A stretch of DNA of 64,000 bases, taken from positions 2,478,965 to 2,542,964 of the forward strand of contig OX638295.1 of NCBI GenBank assembly GCA_951812345.1. Reading direction: 5' to 3'. Below, in pieces: positions 1 through 9,646 of this stretch. Below the pieces are notes generated by a model. It saw nothing but the letters and a program-made list of their open reading frames with translations, was not told the origin of the DNA and did not search any database. Source of the DNA: Rhodothermales bacterium (GTDB taxonomy: Bacteria > Bacteroidota > Rhodothermia > Rhodothermales > VXPQ01). Position 1 is the first letter of the stretch; every line of letters begins with the position of its first letter. Position numbers and translations under genes: made by a program.

Positions 1-6
1 AAGAGC

Positions 7-1155
7 ATGATCCGGTGCATTTCCCCGGCGCGGAGGACGTTTTCTTTCGTTCGAACGGGCACGACCCGGGCGCGAAGAATTGGCGCGTGCTTGCTCTGGG
101 CGGTCTGGGTCTGGATAGCCTGGCCGGCCAGCGGGCAGGATGCTTCCCCCGAGAACGCAACGCGGGAAGTGCAACTGCATGTCCTGACGGATAGCGTAGC
201 AATAGGCGAGCAATTCTTCCTTGCGGTGACCGCTCGGCACGACACGACCGAGACCGCCTCTTTTCCGCTGCCGGACAATGGGGAAGCGCTCGCTTTCGGA
301 GACATGGAGGCACTGGAAGTGGTAATGCATGAACGCCTGTTCCCGGACGGCACGCAAGTAGACAGTTCGGTCTACCTGGTAACCTCGTTTGCGATCGACA
401 CCGCCCGGGTCGCCCCGATTCCGGTCACATTTACAGCAGGCGATGATGTGCTGATCGTCCGCACCGATTCGACATGGATTCCCGTCCGTTCCTTTGTACC
501 GGAAGATGCGGAGGACATCCGGGACCTTGCGCCGCTCGTAGCGTTTCCGCGATCTGCATGGTGGATCGTGGCGGGCATTACCCTGTTGCTGTTGCTGGCG
601 GCAGGCATCGTCTGGTGGATTCGCTGGCGCCGAAACCGGGATGACGAGAACGAAACGGAGATCATACCCCCTATCCCTCCTGACCGGGAAGCCTATGAAC
701 GGCTGGACGCCCTCGAAAAAACGGACCTGTCGGATCAACGGAATATGCCGTTTTTCTACGACGAATTATCGGGACTCCTGAGGACGTATATTGCCCGCCG
801 CCTGGATGTGCAAGCACTGGAAATGACGACCGGCGAAACGGTTGCCCAACTCCGGGAACACGATATGCCCGACAGCCAGGCGGTCAGCCGGTTTCGGAAT
901 GTGCTTGTAGCCTGCGATTACGTCAAATTTGCGGATGCCCGCCCCCCTGCAAAGCAGGGTAAAGACCTTATCGTTACGTCCCGTAGTATTATTGAAACGA
1001 TGGAAATGCAGGCACGTGCAGTGGAAGCCGCAGCGGCGGCTTTGGAAGAAATAGCAGAGACAAACAACACGCCCACCGGGCTGCCGGAACAACCGGCGCA
1101 ACCGGAATCCCCGAAGACGGACACCCCGGATACCGACCGGGGCGCCGCATCCTGA
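7..1155 (+). CDS. Bat-operon membrane protein, DUF4381-like
   Basis: This 382-aa membrane protein heads the Bat gene cluster. It has a hydrophobic signal-like stretch at about residues 27-43, an extracytoplasmic beta-rich domain to about residue 180, and one transmembrane helix at about 184-206 followed by basic residues. A cytoplasmic domain carries LSGLLRTYIARRLD, which is typical of the small gene found between a DUF58 gene and batA in Bacteroidota. An Ala/Pro/Glu-rich tail ends the protein. By family knowledge, Bat proteins form an envelope complex linked to stress tolerance, but the role of this member is unproven. The ATG at position 7 is the first in frame, and the frame stays open to the window edge, so the true start could lie upstream. 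A copy of the dispersed palindromic repeat follows directly after the stop. Confidence 0.7.
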   Translation: MIRCISPARRTFSFVRTGTTRARRIGACLLWAVWVWIAWPASGQDASPENATREVQLHVLTDSVAIGEQFFLAVTARHDTTETASFPLPDNGEALAFGDMEALEVVMHERLFPDGTQVDSSVYLVTSFAIDTARVAPIPVTFTAGDDVLIVRTDSTWIPVRSFVPEDAEDIRDLAPLVAFPRSAWWIVAGITLLLLLAAGIVWWIRWRRNRDDENETEIIPPIPPDREAYERLDALEKTDLSDQRNMPFFYDELSGLLRTYIARRLDVQALEMTTGETVAQLREHDMPDSQAVSRFRNVLVACDYVKFADARPPAKQGKDLIVTSRSIIETMEMQARAVEAAAAALEEIAETNNTPTGLPEQPAQPESPKTDTPDTDRGAAS

Positions 1156-1180
1156 CTACAGGATACTCTTATGATTAAGG
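1156..1180 (+). repeat. dispersed palindromic repeat, left half (copy A)
   Basis: CTACAGGATACTCT begins at the base after the stop codon of the preceding gene. A 3-base interruption follows, then GATTAAG. It matches the copy at 40276 (CTACAGGATGCTCT, then GATCAAG) apart from the insertion. Only the left arm is present, so this looks like a decayed member of the family. Confidence 0.55.
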
Positions 1181-1217
1181 ATCGTATAACGTTCTCACCG
1201 TATTTCCCCATAATGAT

Positions 1218-2204
1218 ATGCAGTTCGCGCAACCTGAGTGGTTCTGGCTCTTTGCGCTCGTTCCCCTTGTAGCGGGATGGGCGTGGTGGCACGAATTCCG
1301 CACACGCAAAGGCATGCGCTTCAGCGGGATCGACCCGGTACGCAGCGCACCCAAATCATTGTGGGTGCGGATGCGCGAACTGCCCGCTGTACTCAGGATC
1401 GGCGCTGTAACGCTCGGCATACTTGCCCTTGCCCGTCCGCAGGAAAGGGACACGGTCCTCGAACGCTATGCGGAAGGCGTGGATATTGTCCTTGTGCTTG
1501 ATACATCCACGTCCATGCGGGCCGAGGATTTTTCCCCGAACCGTTTCGAGGCAGCCCGCGACGTAGCGGCGGAGTTCATCGAATCGCGCACATCGGATCG
1601 CGTGGGCCTCGTGGTGTTCGCGGCGAAAGCCTACACACAGACGCCGCTGACGCTCGACTACAACTTCCTGCTTCGGATGCTCGATGAGGTTGAGGTAGGC
1701 GTCATTGAAGACGGCACCGCTATTGGCACGGCCATCGCCATGGGCGTGAATCGCCTCAAGGACAGCGCCGCCGAAAGCAAGGTGCTGATCCTGCTCACGG
1801 ACGGACAAAACAACCGGGGCGAGATCGATCCCGTAACGGCTTCGGAAGTTGCACAGGCAATGGACGTGCGCATTTATTCGATCGGTGTGGGCACACATGG
1901 GGAAGCTCCATTCCCCTTCGACGATCCCTTCGGAGGGCAGCGGCGGCAGATGATCCCTGTCGAAATCGACGAGGACATGCTCTCGTCCGTGGCAGAAAAA
2001 ACGGGTGGACGCTATTTCCGCGCCACGAATAAGGAAGCCCTCCAAGGCATCTACTCGGAAATCGGCGAACTCGAAAAAACAGAAATTGAAGAACGCTTCT
2101 ACACGGACTACACGGAGCGCTACGCCTTATTTCTGTGGCCCGCCTTTGGTCTGCTGCTGCTCGAGCTCCTGCTCTCCGGCACGCGTCTGCGACGTACCCC
2201 CTGA
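1218..2204 (+). CDS. batA: BatA, von Willebrand factor A domain membrane protein
   Basis: This 328-aa protein has two N-terminal hydrophobic helices (about residues 8-24 and 58-72), a VWA domain with the metal-ion-dependent adhesion motif DTSTS at residues 95-99, a later MIDAS aspartate in LLTDGQNN, and a C-terminal helix near 305-322. This is the usual BatA plan: membrane-anchored with the VWA domain outside the membrane span. A near-paralogue, BatB, follows after 6 bases, and the order matches the bat operons of Bacteroidota. Family knowledge ties these genes to aerotolerance and envelope integrity. The biochemical function is unknown. Confidence 0.85.
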   Translation: MQFAQPEWFWLFALVPLVAGWAWWHEFRTRKGMRFSGIDPVRSAPKSLWVRMRELPAVLRIGAVTLGILALARPQERDTVLERYAEGVDIVLVLDTSTSMRAEDFSPNRFEAARDVAAEFIESRTSDRVGLVVFAAKAYTQTPLTLDYNFLLRMLDEVEVGVIEDGTAIGTAIAMGVNRLKDSAAESKVLILLTDGQNNRGEIDPVTASEVAQAMDVRIYSIGVGTHGEAPFPFDDPFGGQRRQMIPVEIDEDMLSSVAEKTGGRYFRATNKEALQGIYSEIGELEKTEIEERFYTDYTERYALFLWPAFGLLLLELLLSGTRLRRTP

Positions 2205-2210
2205 CCCTGT

Positions 2211-3248
2211 ATGGACTGGCTACATCCCGCATATCTCTGGACTTTGGCGGCAGGCCCTGCGCTGGCCGCAGTCCTTTTCCTGTGGGCGGCGCAGAAACGC
2301 CGCGAGGCGATGCAGCGATTCGGTCTCCGGGATACCGTAGCCCGGCTCACGCCGGAAACCAGTTCACGGCGCCGGCGATGGAAGGCAGCCGCCGTGACAT
2401 GCGCTATCGCCCTTCTTGCTCTTGCGCTGGCCGGACCGCGCTTCGGTACGCAACTCCGCGATGTGAGGCGTGAAGGGGTCGATCTTGTCATCGCCCTCGA
2501 TGTATCCACTTCCATGCTGGCAGAAGACGTGGCCCCTAATCGCCTCGATCGCGCCAAAAACGAAATCCGAAAATTGCTGGATGAGTTACGCGGCGACCGG
2601 ATAGGCCTGGTCATTTTCGCCGGGGATGCCTTTCTGCAGTGCCCGCTCACGACAGACTACTCGGCAGTGCGTCTTTTCCTCGACGTAGCCGGCCCCGAAG
2701 CCATCGCCGTGCCGGGCACCGACTTCGGAGCCGCTCTGGACATGGCGGTACAGGCCTTCGACATACCGGCAGAATCTCCGGACGACGCGCGCAGCCGCGC
2801 GCTGCTCTTCGTGTCGGATGGAGAAAACCATGTGGCAGACGTTGAAGAGCTGGCGGATATGGCTCGCAACGAAAACATTGTCATGTATGCTGCAGGCGTG
2901 GGCGAAACGGACGGAAGCCCGATCCCCATCTACCGGAACGGTCGACGAATCGGGTTCAGGGAAAATGCAGACGGAGATATCGTAAGCACCCGCCTCGAAG
3001 AAAACGGCCTGCGTCAACTGTCCGACGGAGGCGCCTATTTTCGCATTGCCCGCACCTCCAGTTCCCTTTCCAAAATAACGGAGGCGTTGGAACGTTTGGA
3101 AAAAAGTGAGTTTGCCCAGGAAGAATTCGAGGAATACGAAGAAAAATTTCAATGGCCGCTGGTCCTTGCCCTGTTGCTGTTGTTGATCGAACGATCCATT
3201 CCTGACCGGCGTACAAACCGCAACACGGATCTCCCGGGATCCGCTTGA
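2211..3248 (+). CDS. batB: BatB, von Willebrand factor A domain membrane protein
   Basis: This 345-aa protein has the same architecture as the gene upstream. It has N-terminal hydrophobic segments (about 8-26 and 58-74), the MIDAS motif DVSTS at residues 97-101, FVSDGENH as the second metal-binding loop, and a C-terminal helix (WPLVLALLLLLIE). The spacing to batA is 6 bases. Its stop overlaps the TTG start proposed for batC, which indicates translational coupling. As the second VWA paralogue of the cluster it is assigned BatB by gene order as much as by sequence. Confidence 0.85.
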   Translation: MDWLHPAYLWTLAAGPALAAVLFLWAAQKRREAMQRFGLRDTVARLTPETSSRRRRWKAAAVTCAIALLALALAGPRFGTQLRDVRREGVDLVIALDVSTSMLAEDVAPNRLDRAKNEIRKLLDELRGDRIGLVIFAGDAFLQCPLTTDYSAVRLFLDVAGPEAIAVPGTDFGAALDMAVQAFDIPAESPDDARSRALLFVSDGENHVADVEELADMARNENIVMYAAGVGETDGSPIPIYRNGRRIGFRENADGDIVSTRLEENGLRQLSDGGAYFRIARTSSSLSKITEALERLEKSEFAQEEFEEYEEKFQWPLVLALLLLLIERSIPDRRTNRNTDLPGSA

Positions 3249-4165
3249 AAAGCATCCGCATCATGTCCGTTTTCGCTATCCTGCTTTTGCTGCAATCCGC
3301 AGCTGCCCCCCCTGTCGCACAAGGTGCCCAGGACGAAGCATCCGGAACCACCCCGCTTGCCGTGGAGCAGGCGCAGGAGCCGGGAACATCATCCGACGGA
3401 CTGTGGGCGCCAAGCGGCAAACGGGACGGACGACGCGGTAACGATCTGTACGGTCAGGAAGCGTACGCCGATGCCGCGGCGGCCTATGCCGGCGGCCTCG
3501 CCATCCTTTCCAACGACGCCGAACCACGCCTGCGCTATGGTCTGCGTAACAATCTCGGGGCAGCGCTCCTCAAGTCGGGCAACGCCGAATCCGCCCGTCA
3601 GGCTTTCGATCAGGCCATCGCAGAAGCCGGCGAGACCGGTGAAGAAATCGACCTTTCCCGATCGGCCTACAATGCCGGCAACGCTGCCTTTGCCGCGCAA
3701 GATCTCGAGGGTGCACTAACATACTACCGCCACAGCCTGCTCCGGAATCCGGACAATGCAGATGCCCGGTTCAACTATGAATTCGTGAAACGACGTATCG
3801 AGGAACAAGAACAACAGGAACAGCAAAACAGGCAGCAACAGGACCAGAATCAGGACCAGGAACCACAGGAATCCGGCAACGAAAACAACGACGACGGCCA
3901 GAACGAACCGCAACAGGACGAAAACGAGTCACAGCAGCAGAACGGACAGAATGAGCAAGAAAACGAGAACGAACAGCAACAAAACGAATCCCCGCAGGAG
4001 CAACAGCAGGAACAGGAACCGCAGAACAGACAAACCGGAGAACAGCAACTGAGTCAGGCCCAGGCCGAGCGCATCCTGCAAGCCCTGGAACAGGAAGAAG
4101 GCAATCTGCTACGGGAAATCCAGCGTACCGAGAGCCGCCCGCACCGGGTGGAAAAAGACTGGTAG
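3245..4165 (+). CDS. batC: BatC, TPR protein with Gln/Asn/Glu-rich tail
   Basis: This 306-aa exported TPR protein has a signal peptide (FAILLLLQSAAAPPVAQGAQ), TPR-like helices at about residues 55-180, including AYNAGNAAFAAQDLEGALTY, and a very Gln/Asn/Glu-rich low-complexity segment at about 185-275. The 3245 TTG start overlaps the batB stop. An in-frame ATG at 3263 still leaves the signal peptide intact and is a realistic alternative. Family knowledge places BatC as a periplasmic scaffold with BatB, while the Q/N-rich tail is variable between species. Confidence 0.8.
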   Translation: MKSIRIMSVFAILLLLQSAAAPPVAQGAQDEASGTTPLAVEQAQEPGTSSDGLWAPSGKRDGRRGNDLYGQEAYADAAAAYAGGLAILSNDAEPRLRYGLRNNLGAALLKSGNAESARQAFDQAIAEAGETGEEIDLSRSAYNAGNAAFAAQDLEGALTYYRHSLLRNPDNADARFNYEFVKRRIEEQEQQEQQNRQQQDQNQDQEPQESGNENNDDGQNEPQQDENESQQQNGQNEQENENEQQQNESPQEQQQEQEPQNRQTGEQQLSQAQAERILQALEQEEGNLLREIQRTESRPHRVEKDW

Positions 4166-4195
4166 AGGAAGGCAAGAAGTAAAGTATACTCTGAA

Positions 4196-6844
4196 ATGAA
4201 AGAATGCTTATTGCATATCGGGGTGCTGATACTGTTCGGAATACCGGCGGCGCATGGGCAGGATATCGAAGTCCGCGCCACGGTCAATGAAACGATCATC
4301 GGCACACAGGAACAACTGATTTTCAGTGTGGAAATCGCGGGGGCCGGATTTTCCGGCGTCGAAACGCCCTCCCCGCCGGAGGCTGAAGGACTGGCGCTCC
4401 TGCAAAGCACCCCGAGCGTACATCGCAACATGACGTTCACGAACGGTGCATTGGAGCAAAGCGTAACGTTCCGCTGGGGTTATCACCCACTCCAGGAAGG
4501 CCCGGCCCGCCTCCTGGCCACCAGTGTAACCGTGGACGGACAGACCTGGCAAACACAGCCTGTGGACATCGTCGTAGTGGATCAGGCCCAACGTCCGCAG
4601 CAGCAACAGCCGCAGGCCTCGAACTGGCCATTCGGCGCACCCTCCCCCACCTGGCCTCAGGACAACGGCGAAAACAACGCACCTGAAGCACCCGAACCGA
4701 ACGATTTGTTTATCCGCGCCGTGCCCAGCGCCACCACAGCACACCAGAACGAACAAATCGTTGTCGAGTACCTGCTGTATTTCCGGGACGGCATCCAACT
4801 GCGTCACAGCCGCCTTGCGGGTTCCTGGGACGCCGAGGGATTCTGGCGCGAGGAATTCGAGATCGACACGCGCCCCCTACCCGAAAATGTGGTAGAGAAT
4901 GGATTGCTTTATCATACCATTCCCCTGAAGCGGGTTGCTATCTTCCCGACCCGGCCCGGCACGCTCACGGTCGATGCGCTTGAAGTCGAATCCGAAGTAC
5001 ACCTGCCGTCCGGAACGCGAAGCAGCCCGTTCGACCGGCTTTTTTCGTTGCGCGGGCAATTTCATCCCGTCAAGATCGCCTCCGAGCCGCTGGAACTGCG
5101 CATTACCCCGTTGCCCGGAGACGCCCCGTCCGCTTTTTCGGGAGCTGTCGGCGTCTGGAATGTGACGGCTTCTGTCAGCAAGACGGATGTAGAGGTGGGC
5201 GAACCATTGCATATTGTCGTTACTGTCCGGGGCACCGGCAATGTAGCCACACTGGACGGGCCTGCATTCGAACCTCCAGGCGTCTTCGAGCGGTACGAAC
5301 CGAATATCGAAACAACCATTAACCGGGGCGGGCGGCGCATACAGGGCCGCAAGACCTTCGAGTATGTCGTGATCCCGCGCGCCAACGGATCGTTCGATAT
5401 GCCTCCCGTTACATTCGCCTGGTACGACCCCGGGCAGAAACGCTATGTGACGCAACAGGCCGAACTGCCCGTTATTCGCGTTACCGGCTCGGTGGAAGCA
5501 CTCGCGGCGGGGACTACGACCGGAGGCTTCCCCATAGATGACATCGCTGGTATACTGACAACTACCAGCGGCTGGCAGCCGGTCGAAGAAACGCCCCTGT
5601 ACCAACGCGCCTGGCCCTATGCCGCACTCCTGTTGCCACCAGCCTTCCTGCTCTTTCTGTATGTCCGACGGCGCCATACTGATCGACTGTCGAGCGATAC
5701 ACAGTATGCACGCGGCAGGATAGCGCACCCGCTGGCGCGCAAGCATCTGCGGCAAGCCGGAAAATTACTGGAAAGCGCACAGCCCATCGCCTTTTACGAA
5801 GAAATAGAACGGGCGCTGAGCGGTTTCATCGGCAACCGGCTGAACGTTCCCGAAACAGGATGGACACGTGACCAACTGGACGCTTGCCTACGCGCCGCCG
5901 GGGTAGCAACCGGCGTCCGCGATCTGCTGCGGGAACTCCTCGATGAATGCGATCAGGCCCGGTTCGCACCCATACTGCCCGACCGCAGCACCATGGAAAG
6001 TGCGCAGGAACGGGCGGCTTCGCTGATCGTCGCCGTGGACGAAACTGTCACATCGACCCGGAACGGAAAGACAACCGGAGTAAGCAAGGCGGCGATACTC
6101 GGGATCCTTGCCACACTGTTATTTCCCTGCGCACTTTCCGTGCAGGCGCAAGACATTCCCGAAGCAGTGCGCCATTTCGACGAAGGGAACCGACTCTTCC
6201 GCGAAGGCGCCCATAGAGATGCCGTGACCAGCTACCGGCACGCCCTTGACGCCGGATACACAAGCGGCGCCTTGTACTACAACATGGGGAATGCCTATTT
6301 CCGACTGGATGAAATCGGACAAGCCATCCGGTTCTACGAAAAGGCCCGGCGATACATGCCGGAGAGCGAAGAACTGGCGCATAATCTTGCCATCGCCCGC
6401 GACCGGACCACCGACAGTTTCTCGCGGCTACCCGCCCCTTTCTGGCGCCCGGCATGGAACCGTCTCGTTCGCACCCTGTCGCCGACCGGTATCTTCCTGT
6501 TTGGCCTGTTGGGTTATGGAATGGCCTCGGCAGCCCTTGCAATGCGCATCCGCCGCGCCCGGTCTCCATGGTTCCGGCGTGCGGTACTGATCGGGGGAGT
6601 ACTCGCCGCCTTTTTCGTTACGTTCGGGTTCGCTGCATCCTGGGAAGAAACGCACACGGTGCAGGCCGTCATGCTGGAAGACGCGACAGACTTGACAGAC
6701 CGTCCGGACGGATCACCTATAGATCTGACCGTACACGAAGGCGCCATCGTCAAGGTCGTAACCGTCCGGGCCGCCTGGAGCGAAGTGCGCCTGCCGAACG
6801 GCGTCCAGGGCTGGGTTCCCACTGGCGCCTACGGCGAAATTTGA
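4196..6844 (+). CDS. batD: BatD-BatE fusion protein with SH3-like C-terminus
   Basis: This is an 882-aa fusion. Residues 1-21 form a signal peptide ending AHGQ. Extracytoplasmic BatD domains extend to about 480 and are followed by a transmembrane helix (YAALLLPPAFLLFLYV) and a cytoplasmic linker. A second signal-like hydrophobic segment near 625-645 (ILATLLFPCALSVQAQ) precedes two TPR repeats (about 648-725), a pair of helices, and a bacterial SH3-type domain with DLTVHEGAIVKVV. In other Bacteroidota batD and batE are separate. The internal signal-like segment at the junction suggests that two genes were joined and the batE export signal now works as a membrane anchor. It closes the Bat operon. 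Confidence 0.82.
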   Translation: MKECLLHIGVLILFGIPAAHGQDIEVRATVNETIIGTQEQLIFSVEIAGAGFSGVETPSPPEAEGLALLQSTPSVHRNMTFTNGALEQSVTFRWGYHPLQEGPARLLATSVTVDGQTWQTQPVDIVVVDQAQRPQQQQPQASNWPFGAPSPTWPQDNGENNAPEAPEPNDLFIRAVPSATTAHQNEQIVVEYLLYFRDGIQLRHSRLAGSWDAEGFWREEFEIDTRPLPENVVENGLLYHTIPLKRVAIFPTRPGTLTVDALEVESEVHLPSGTRSSPFDRLFSLRGQFHPVKIASEPLELRITPLPGDAPSAFSGAVGVWNVTASVSKTDVEVGEPLHIVVTVRGTGNVATLDGPAFEPPGVFERYEPNIETTINRGGRRIQGRKTFEYVVIPRANGSFDMPPVTFAWYDPGQKRYVTQQAELPVIRVTGSVEALAAGTTTGGFPIDDIAGILTTTSGWQPVEETPLYQRAWPYAALLLPPAFLLFLYVRRRHTDRLSSDTQYARGRIAHPLARKHLRQAGKLLESAQPIAFYEEIERALSGFIGNRLNVPETGWTRDQLDACLRAAGVATGVRDLLRELLDECDQARFAPILPDRSTMESAQERAASLIVAVDETVTSTRNGKTTGVSKAAILGILATLLFPCALSVQAQDIPEAVRHFDEGNRLFREGAHRDAVTSYRHALDAGYTSGALYYNMGNAYFRLDEIGQAIRFYEKARRYMPESEELAHNLAIARDRTTDSFSRLPAPFWRPAWNRLVRTLSPTGIFLFGLLGYGMASAALAMRIRRARSPWFRRAVLIGGVLAAFFVTFGFAASWEETHTVQAVMLEDATDLTDRPDGSPIDLTVHEGAIVKVVTVRAAWSEVRLPNGVQGWVPTGAYGEI

Positions 6845-7142
6845 AGAAAGCGCTGGCAAATTTGTCTCGTGTGTGCACAGATCGAAACGGACAATGAGAC
6901 GTTGACAACAGGCCCCGTACAGAGTATACTTATTCACACGATGAATCCATCGCGATTTCGTCGAGCGGCTGCATGGTTTCCAGTGACAGGAATACAAGGA
7001 AAGCATTGCCCCGAATCGTTCATGTTATCGCAGGATATGCGCAGGTGTGAAACACATTTGAGAACCCCGGACAACGTCGCTGGGCACGATTGAAAAACGC
7101 GTTTCCGATCCCCTTCGGTCCCCACAGAACCGTCTCGCCAAC

Positions 7143-9155
7143 ATGTCCGAACAGAGGTATCTCGTCACCGCGCGCAAGTACCGCCCACAGCGGTTCGACG
7201 AACTGGTGGCGCAGGAGCACGTCACGGAAACAATCCGTAACGCGATCCGATTGGACCGGCTGGCCCACGCGTATCTGTTCAGTGGACCGCGCGGTGTCGG
7301 CAAGACCACAGCAGCACGCATTCTGGCAAAGGCTATCAACTGTACCAGCTCGCCGGAAGAACGCGACGGGCAAGCGGAACCGTGTCGGGCCTGCGAGCAC
7401 TGCCGCACGTTCGAAGAAGGACGCAGTCTGAACGTCATCGAGATCGATGCCGCCTCGAACAACCGCGTCGACGATATTCGCGACTTGAGGGAAACGGTGC
7501 GTATCCCGCCGCAGGGCGCCCGTCGGAAGGTATACATCGTAGACGAGGTGCATATGCTCTCGACGGCAGCCTTCAATGCACTCCTGAAGACTCTGGAAGA
7601 GCCGCCGCCCCATGTCCTCTTCATCTTCGCAACGACCGAGCCGCACAAGGTGCTCCCCACCATCCTGTCCCGGTGCCAGCGGTTCGATTTTCGTCGTATT
7701 GCCGTACCGGAAATCGTTGCCCGCTTAAGCGATATCTGCAAGGAGGAAAACATCCGTGCGGACGAAGCCTCCCTGCTGCTCATTGCGCGCAAGGGAGATG
7801 GCGCGCTCCGGGATGCGCTGTCGGTATTCGATCAAGCCGTTTCACTGTGCGGCTCGGATATTGCATACGCAGATCTCGTCAAGGCGCTTGGCGTGGTGGA
7901 TATCGATCGATATTTCGAGGTGACCGACCGGATCGCTGCGCGAGACATGGGAGGAATGCTGCAACTCATCGAGAATGCAATCCGGGCCGGGCATGACCTT
8001 CAGGAATTTCTGGCCGGACTGACGGAGCACCTGCGCAATCTTCTTGTTGCGCGCACGATGGAGAATACCGAACTGATCGAGGCGGCGGAGGCAACCCGAA
8101 AACGCTATGCCGAGGCGGTGGCGCCTTTTTCGGAGATGGACCTGCTGCGCCTCCTGACGCTCGCCGCCAATGCGGAAAGTACGCTCAAAAACAGTATCCA
8201 GCCTCGCCTGAAGGTGGAAACGATCCTGCTGAACATGGCGATGATCACGCTGGGCGCAGACCTGCGCGAGGCGCTTGCAAAGATAGATCGGCTGGACGCT
8301 GCAGAACCGTACAGGCGGCCCCCCGGTAACGCAGACGCCAGGAGCCCGGCAAGCCAACGCTCCCCGGAAAAGACGGCATCGACTGCGCGCAAAATCCCGA
8401 CGTCACCTCCCCCGGAAAAACAAAACACCCCGGCGCCTCGTGACGCCGGCCCGCATACGCCGCCGGGGGATCCTGAACCCAAGGCCGCGCCGAAAGCACC
8501 GCCTATCCGGAAAGACGAGCATCTTTCGGAATCAGCGCCGGCCGAGCCGCCATCTCCCGCGGCCGCGCCTGCAGAAGTCCCCGCGCCTGTCCAGCAACCC
8601 GATGCTTCCCCCTCCATTGCCGACACCCTGTTCGGTAAACCCCTGATTCCACGCGACAGCACCCCGAACGAAGAAACCCTGAGCGCTGCTGGCGTGGCGG
8701 ACCTCGTAGCCGAAGTGGACACCGCCGTCCTTGAAACAGTCGAAACGGACACGAGCGGCATCCCGGACGAAAAGGCGAACCCCATTGCAACCATCTGGAA
8801 CGATCTGCTGGAGCACGTCAAGAAGGATAAAATACAGATATGGTCCATGCTGCATCGTGCGCAGCCGGAAGGATATGACAATGGCATGATTCATATCGCT
8901 GTCCCGGACGATTTCCACCGGCGCGTACTGACCGTACGCGCTGACTACATAACCGGGCAACTGAAGTCTCTGACGAATGTGCCGATCCGCGCGATGAAAT
9001 ATGTCGTACGCGAAGACATGAACACGCCCGGAACAGACGGCGCTTCCGAAACCGCCGACGATTTCGATCCGTACGAATACATGGAACGCAAGCGCAAGGA
9101 AAATCCGGTAGTGCGCGAAATTTTCGACCAGTTCGGTGGGGAACCCGTCTGGTGA
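7143..9155 (+). CDS. dnaX: DNA polymerase III subunits gamma/tau
   Basis: This 670-aa clamp-loader ATPase has Walker A GPRGVGKT at residues 48-55, the zinc-binding cysteines C67, C81, C84 and C87, Walker B DEVH at 134-137, and sensor-1 LFIFATTEP. The AAA+ and lid domains extend to about residue 370. A Pro/Ala-rich linker (about 385-525) leads to a C-terminal tau-like domain. It loads the sliding clamp during chromosome replication. ybaB and recR follow in the same direction, the classic dnaX-ybaB-recR order. I saw no convincing slippery heptamer for a programmed gamma frameshift. Confidence 0.95.
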   Translation: MSEQRYLVTARKYRPQRFDELVAQEHVTETIRNAIRLDRLAHAYLFSGPRGVGKTTAARILAKAINCTSSPEERDGQAEPCRACEHCRTFEEGRSLNVIEIDAASNNRVDDIRDLRETVRIPPQGARRKVYIVDEVHMLSTAAFNALLKTLEEPPPHVLFIFATTEPHKVLPTILSRCQRFDFRRIAVPEIVARLSDICKEENIRADEASLLLIARKGDGALRDALSVFDQAVSLCGSDIAYADLVKALGVVDIDRYFEVTDRIAARDMGGMLQLIENAIRAGHDLQEFLAGLTEHLRNLLVARTMENTELIEAAEATRKRYAEAVAPFSEMDLLRLLTLAANAESTLKNSIQPRLKVETILLNMAMITLGADLREALAKIDRLDAAEPYRRPPGNADARSPASQRSPEKTASTARKIPTSPPPEKQNTPAPRDAGPHTPPGDPEPKAAPKAPPIRKDEHLSESAPAEPPSPAAAPAEVPAPVQQPDASPSIADTLFGKPLIPRDSTPNEETLSAAGVADLVAEVDTAVLETVETDTSGIPDEKANPIATIWNDLLEHVKKDKIQIWSMLHRAQPEGYDNGMIHIAVPDDFHRRVLTVRADYITGQLKSLTNVPIRAMKYVVREDMNTPGTDGASETADDFDPYEYMERKRKENPVVREIFDQFGGEPVW

Positions 9156-9230
9156 TGCCCGCAATGCGTACACCCGCGATTAGGCGCTAAAAGCTCTTTC
9201 TCTCTTGATCTCCGGAAAACGGTAAATGAT

Positions 9231-9578
9231 ATGCCTGACGGCGCAAATATGGCCGACATGTTCGGCATGGTCATGGAAATGCAGAAGAAGCTGAAGGAGG
9301 CGCAAGAGAACCTTGCCTCGAAAACCGTTACGGCCGAGTCCGGCGGCGGTATGGTCAAGGTGACCGCCAACGGCGCTCGTCGTATCACGAATATCCGGAT
9401 TGAGCCAAGTGCTGTCGATTCCGAAGACGTCGAATTGCTGGAAGACCTTGTCGTAGCCGGAATAAACAAGGCCCTTGACGAAGCCGAGGAGATGGCGAAC
9501 AAGGAAATGGGCGGCATTGCAGGTACCATGCTCCCTCCGGGCATGGGATTGTCCGGCCTGTCTGGCTTGAACCTGTAA
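9231..9578 (+). CDS. ybaB: YbaB/EbfC family nucleoid-associated protein
   Basis: This 115-aa protein has the expected features: a Met-rich N-terminal helix ([19 protein letters not shown]), GMVKVTANG in the central beta region, and a C-terminal helix with [16 protein letters not shown]. It forms DNA-binding dimers in other bacteria. The position between dnaX and recR is the conserved syntenic one and strengthens the call. The C-terminus is Gly/Leu/Met-rich, as usual for the family. Confidence 0.92.
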   Translation: MPDGANMADMFGMVMEMQKKLKEAQENLASKTVTAESGGGMVKVTANGARRITNIRIEPSAVDSEDVELLEDLVVAGINKALDEAEEMANKEMGGIAGTMLPPGMGLSGLSGLNL

Positions 9579-9646
9579 ACGGAACCTCGCGGCAAAGAAG
9601 CCCGCATCACTTGGACAGACCTCCCCCCGAAACAGTACGTGCACGC

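Noticed and set aside
4176..4196. GTATACTCTG before batD and AGAGTATAC near 6919 as further repeat copies
   Set aside because: They match fewer than ten bases of one arm with a substitution in the core and have no loop sequence; chance similarity is likely.
4877..5755. Long minus-strand open frame of 292 codons inside batD
   Set aside because: It is antisense to a well-supported coding region; open antisense frames are common in GC-rich DNA and its translation has no recognisable domain.
6845..7142. Possible signal recognition particle RNA next to dnaX, and a 74-codon ORF at 6869-7093
   Set aside because: The conserved SRP Alu/helix-8 sequence (a GGAAGCAGCC-like core) is not present, and the ORF has no family features, ribosome-binding site or conserved-looking segments.
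7143..9155. Programmed frameshift in dnaX producing a short gamma subunit
   Set aside because: No A-run slippery heptamer with an upstream Shine-Dalgarno and downstream hairpin is seen; the short A-runs near 8190 and 8415 lack this context.
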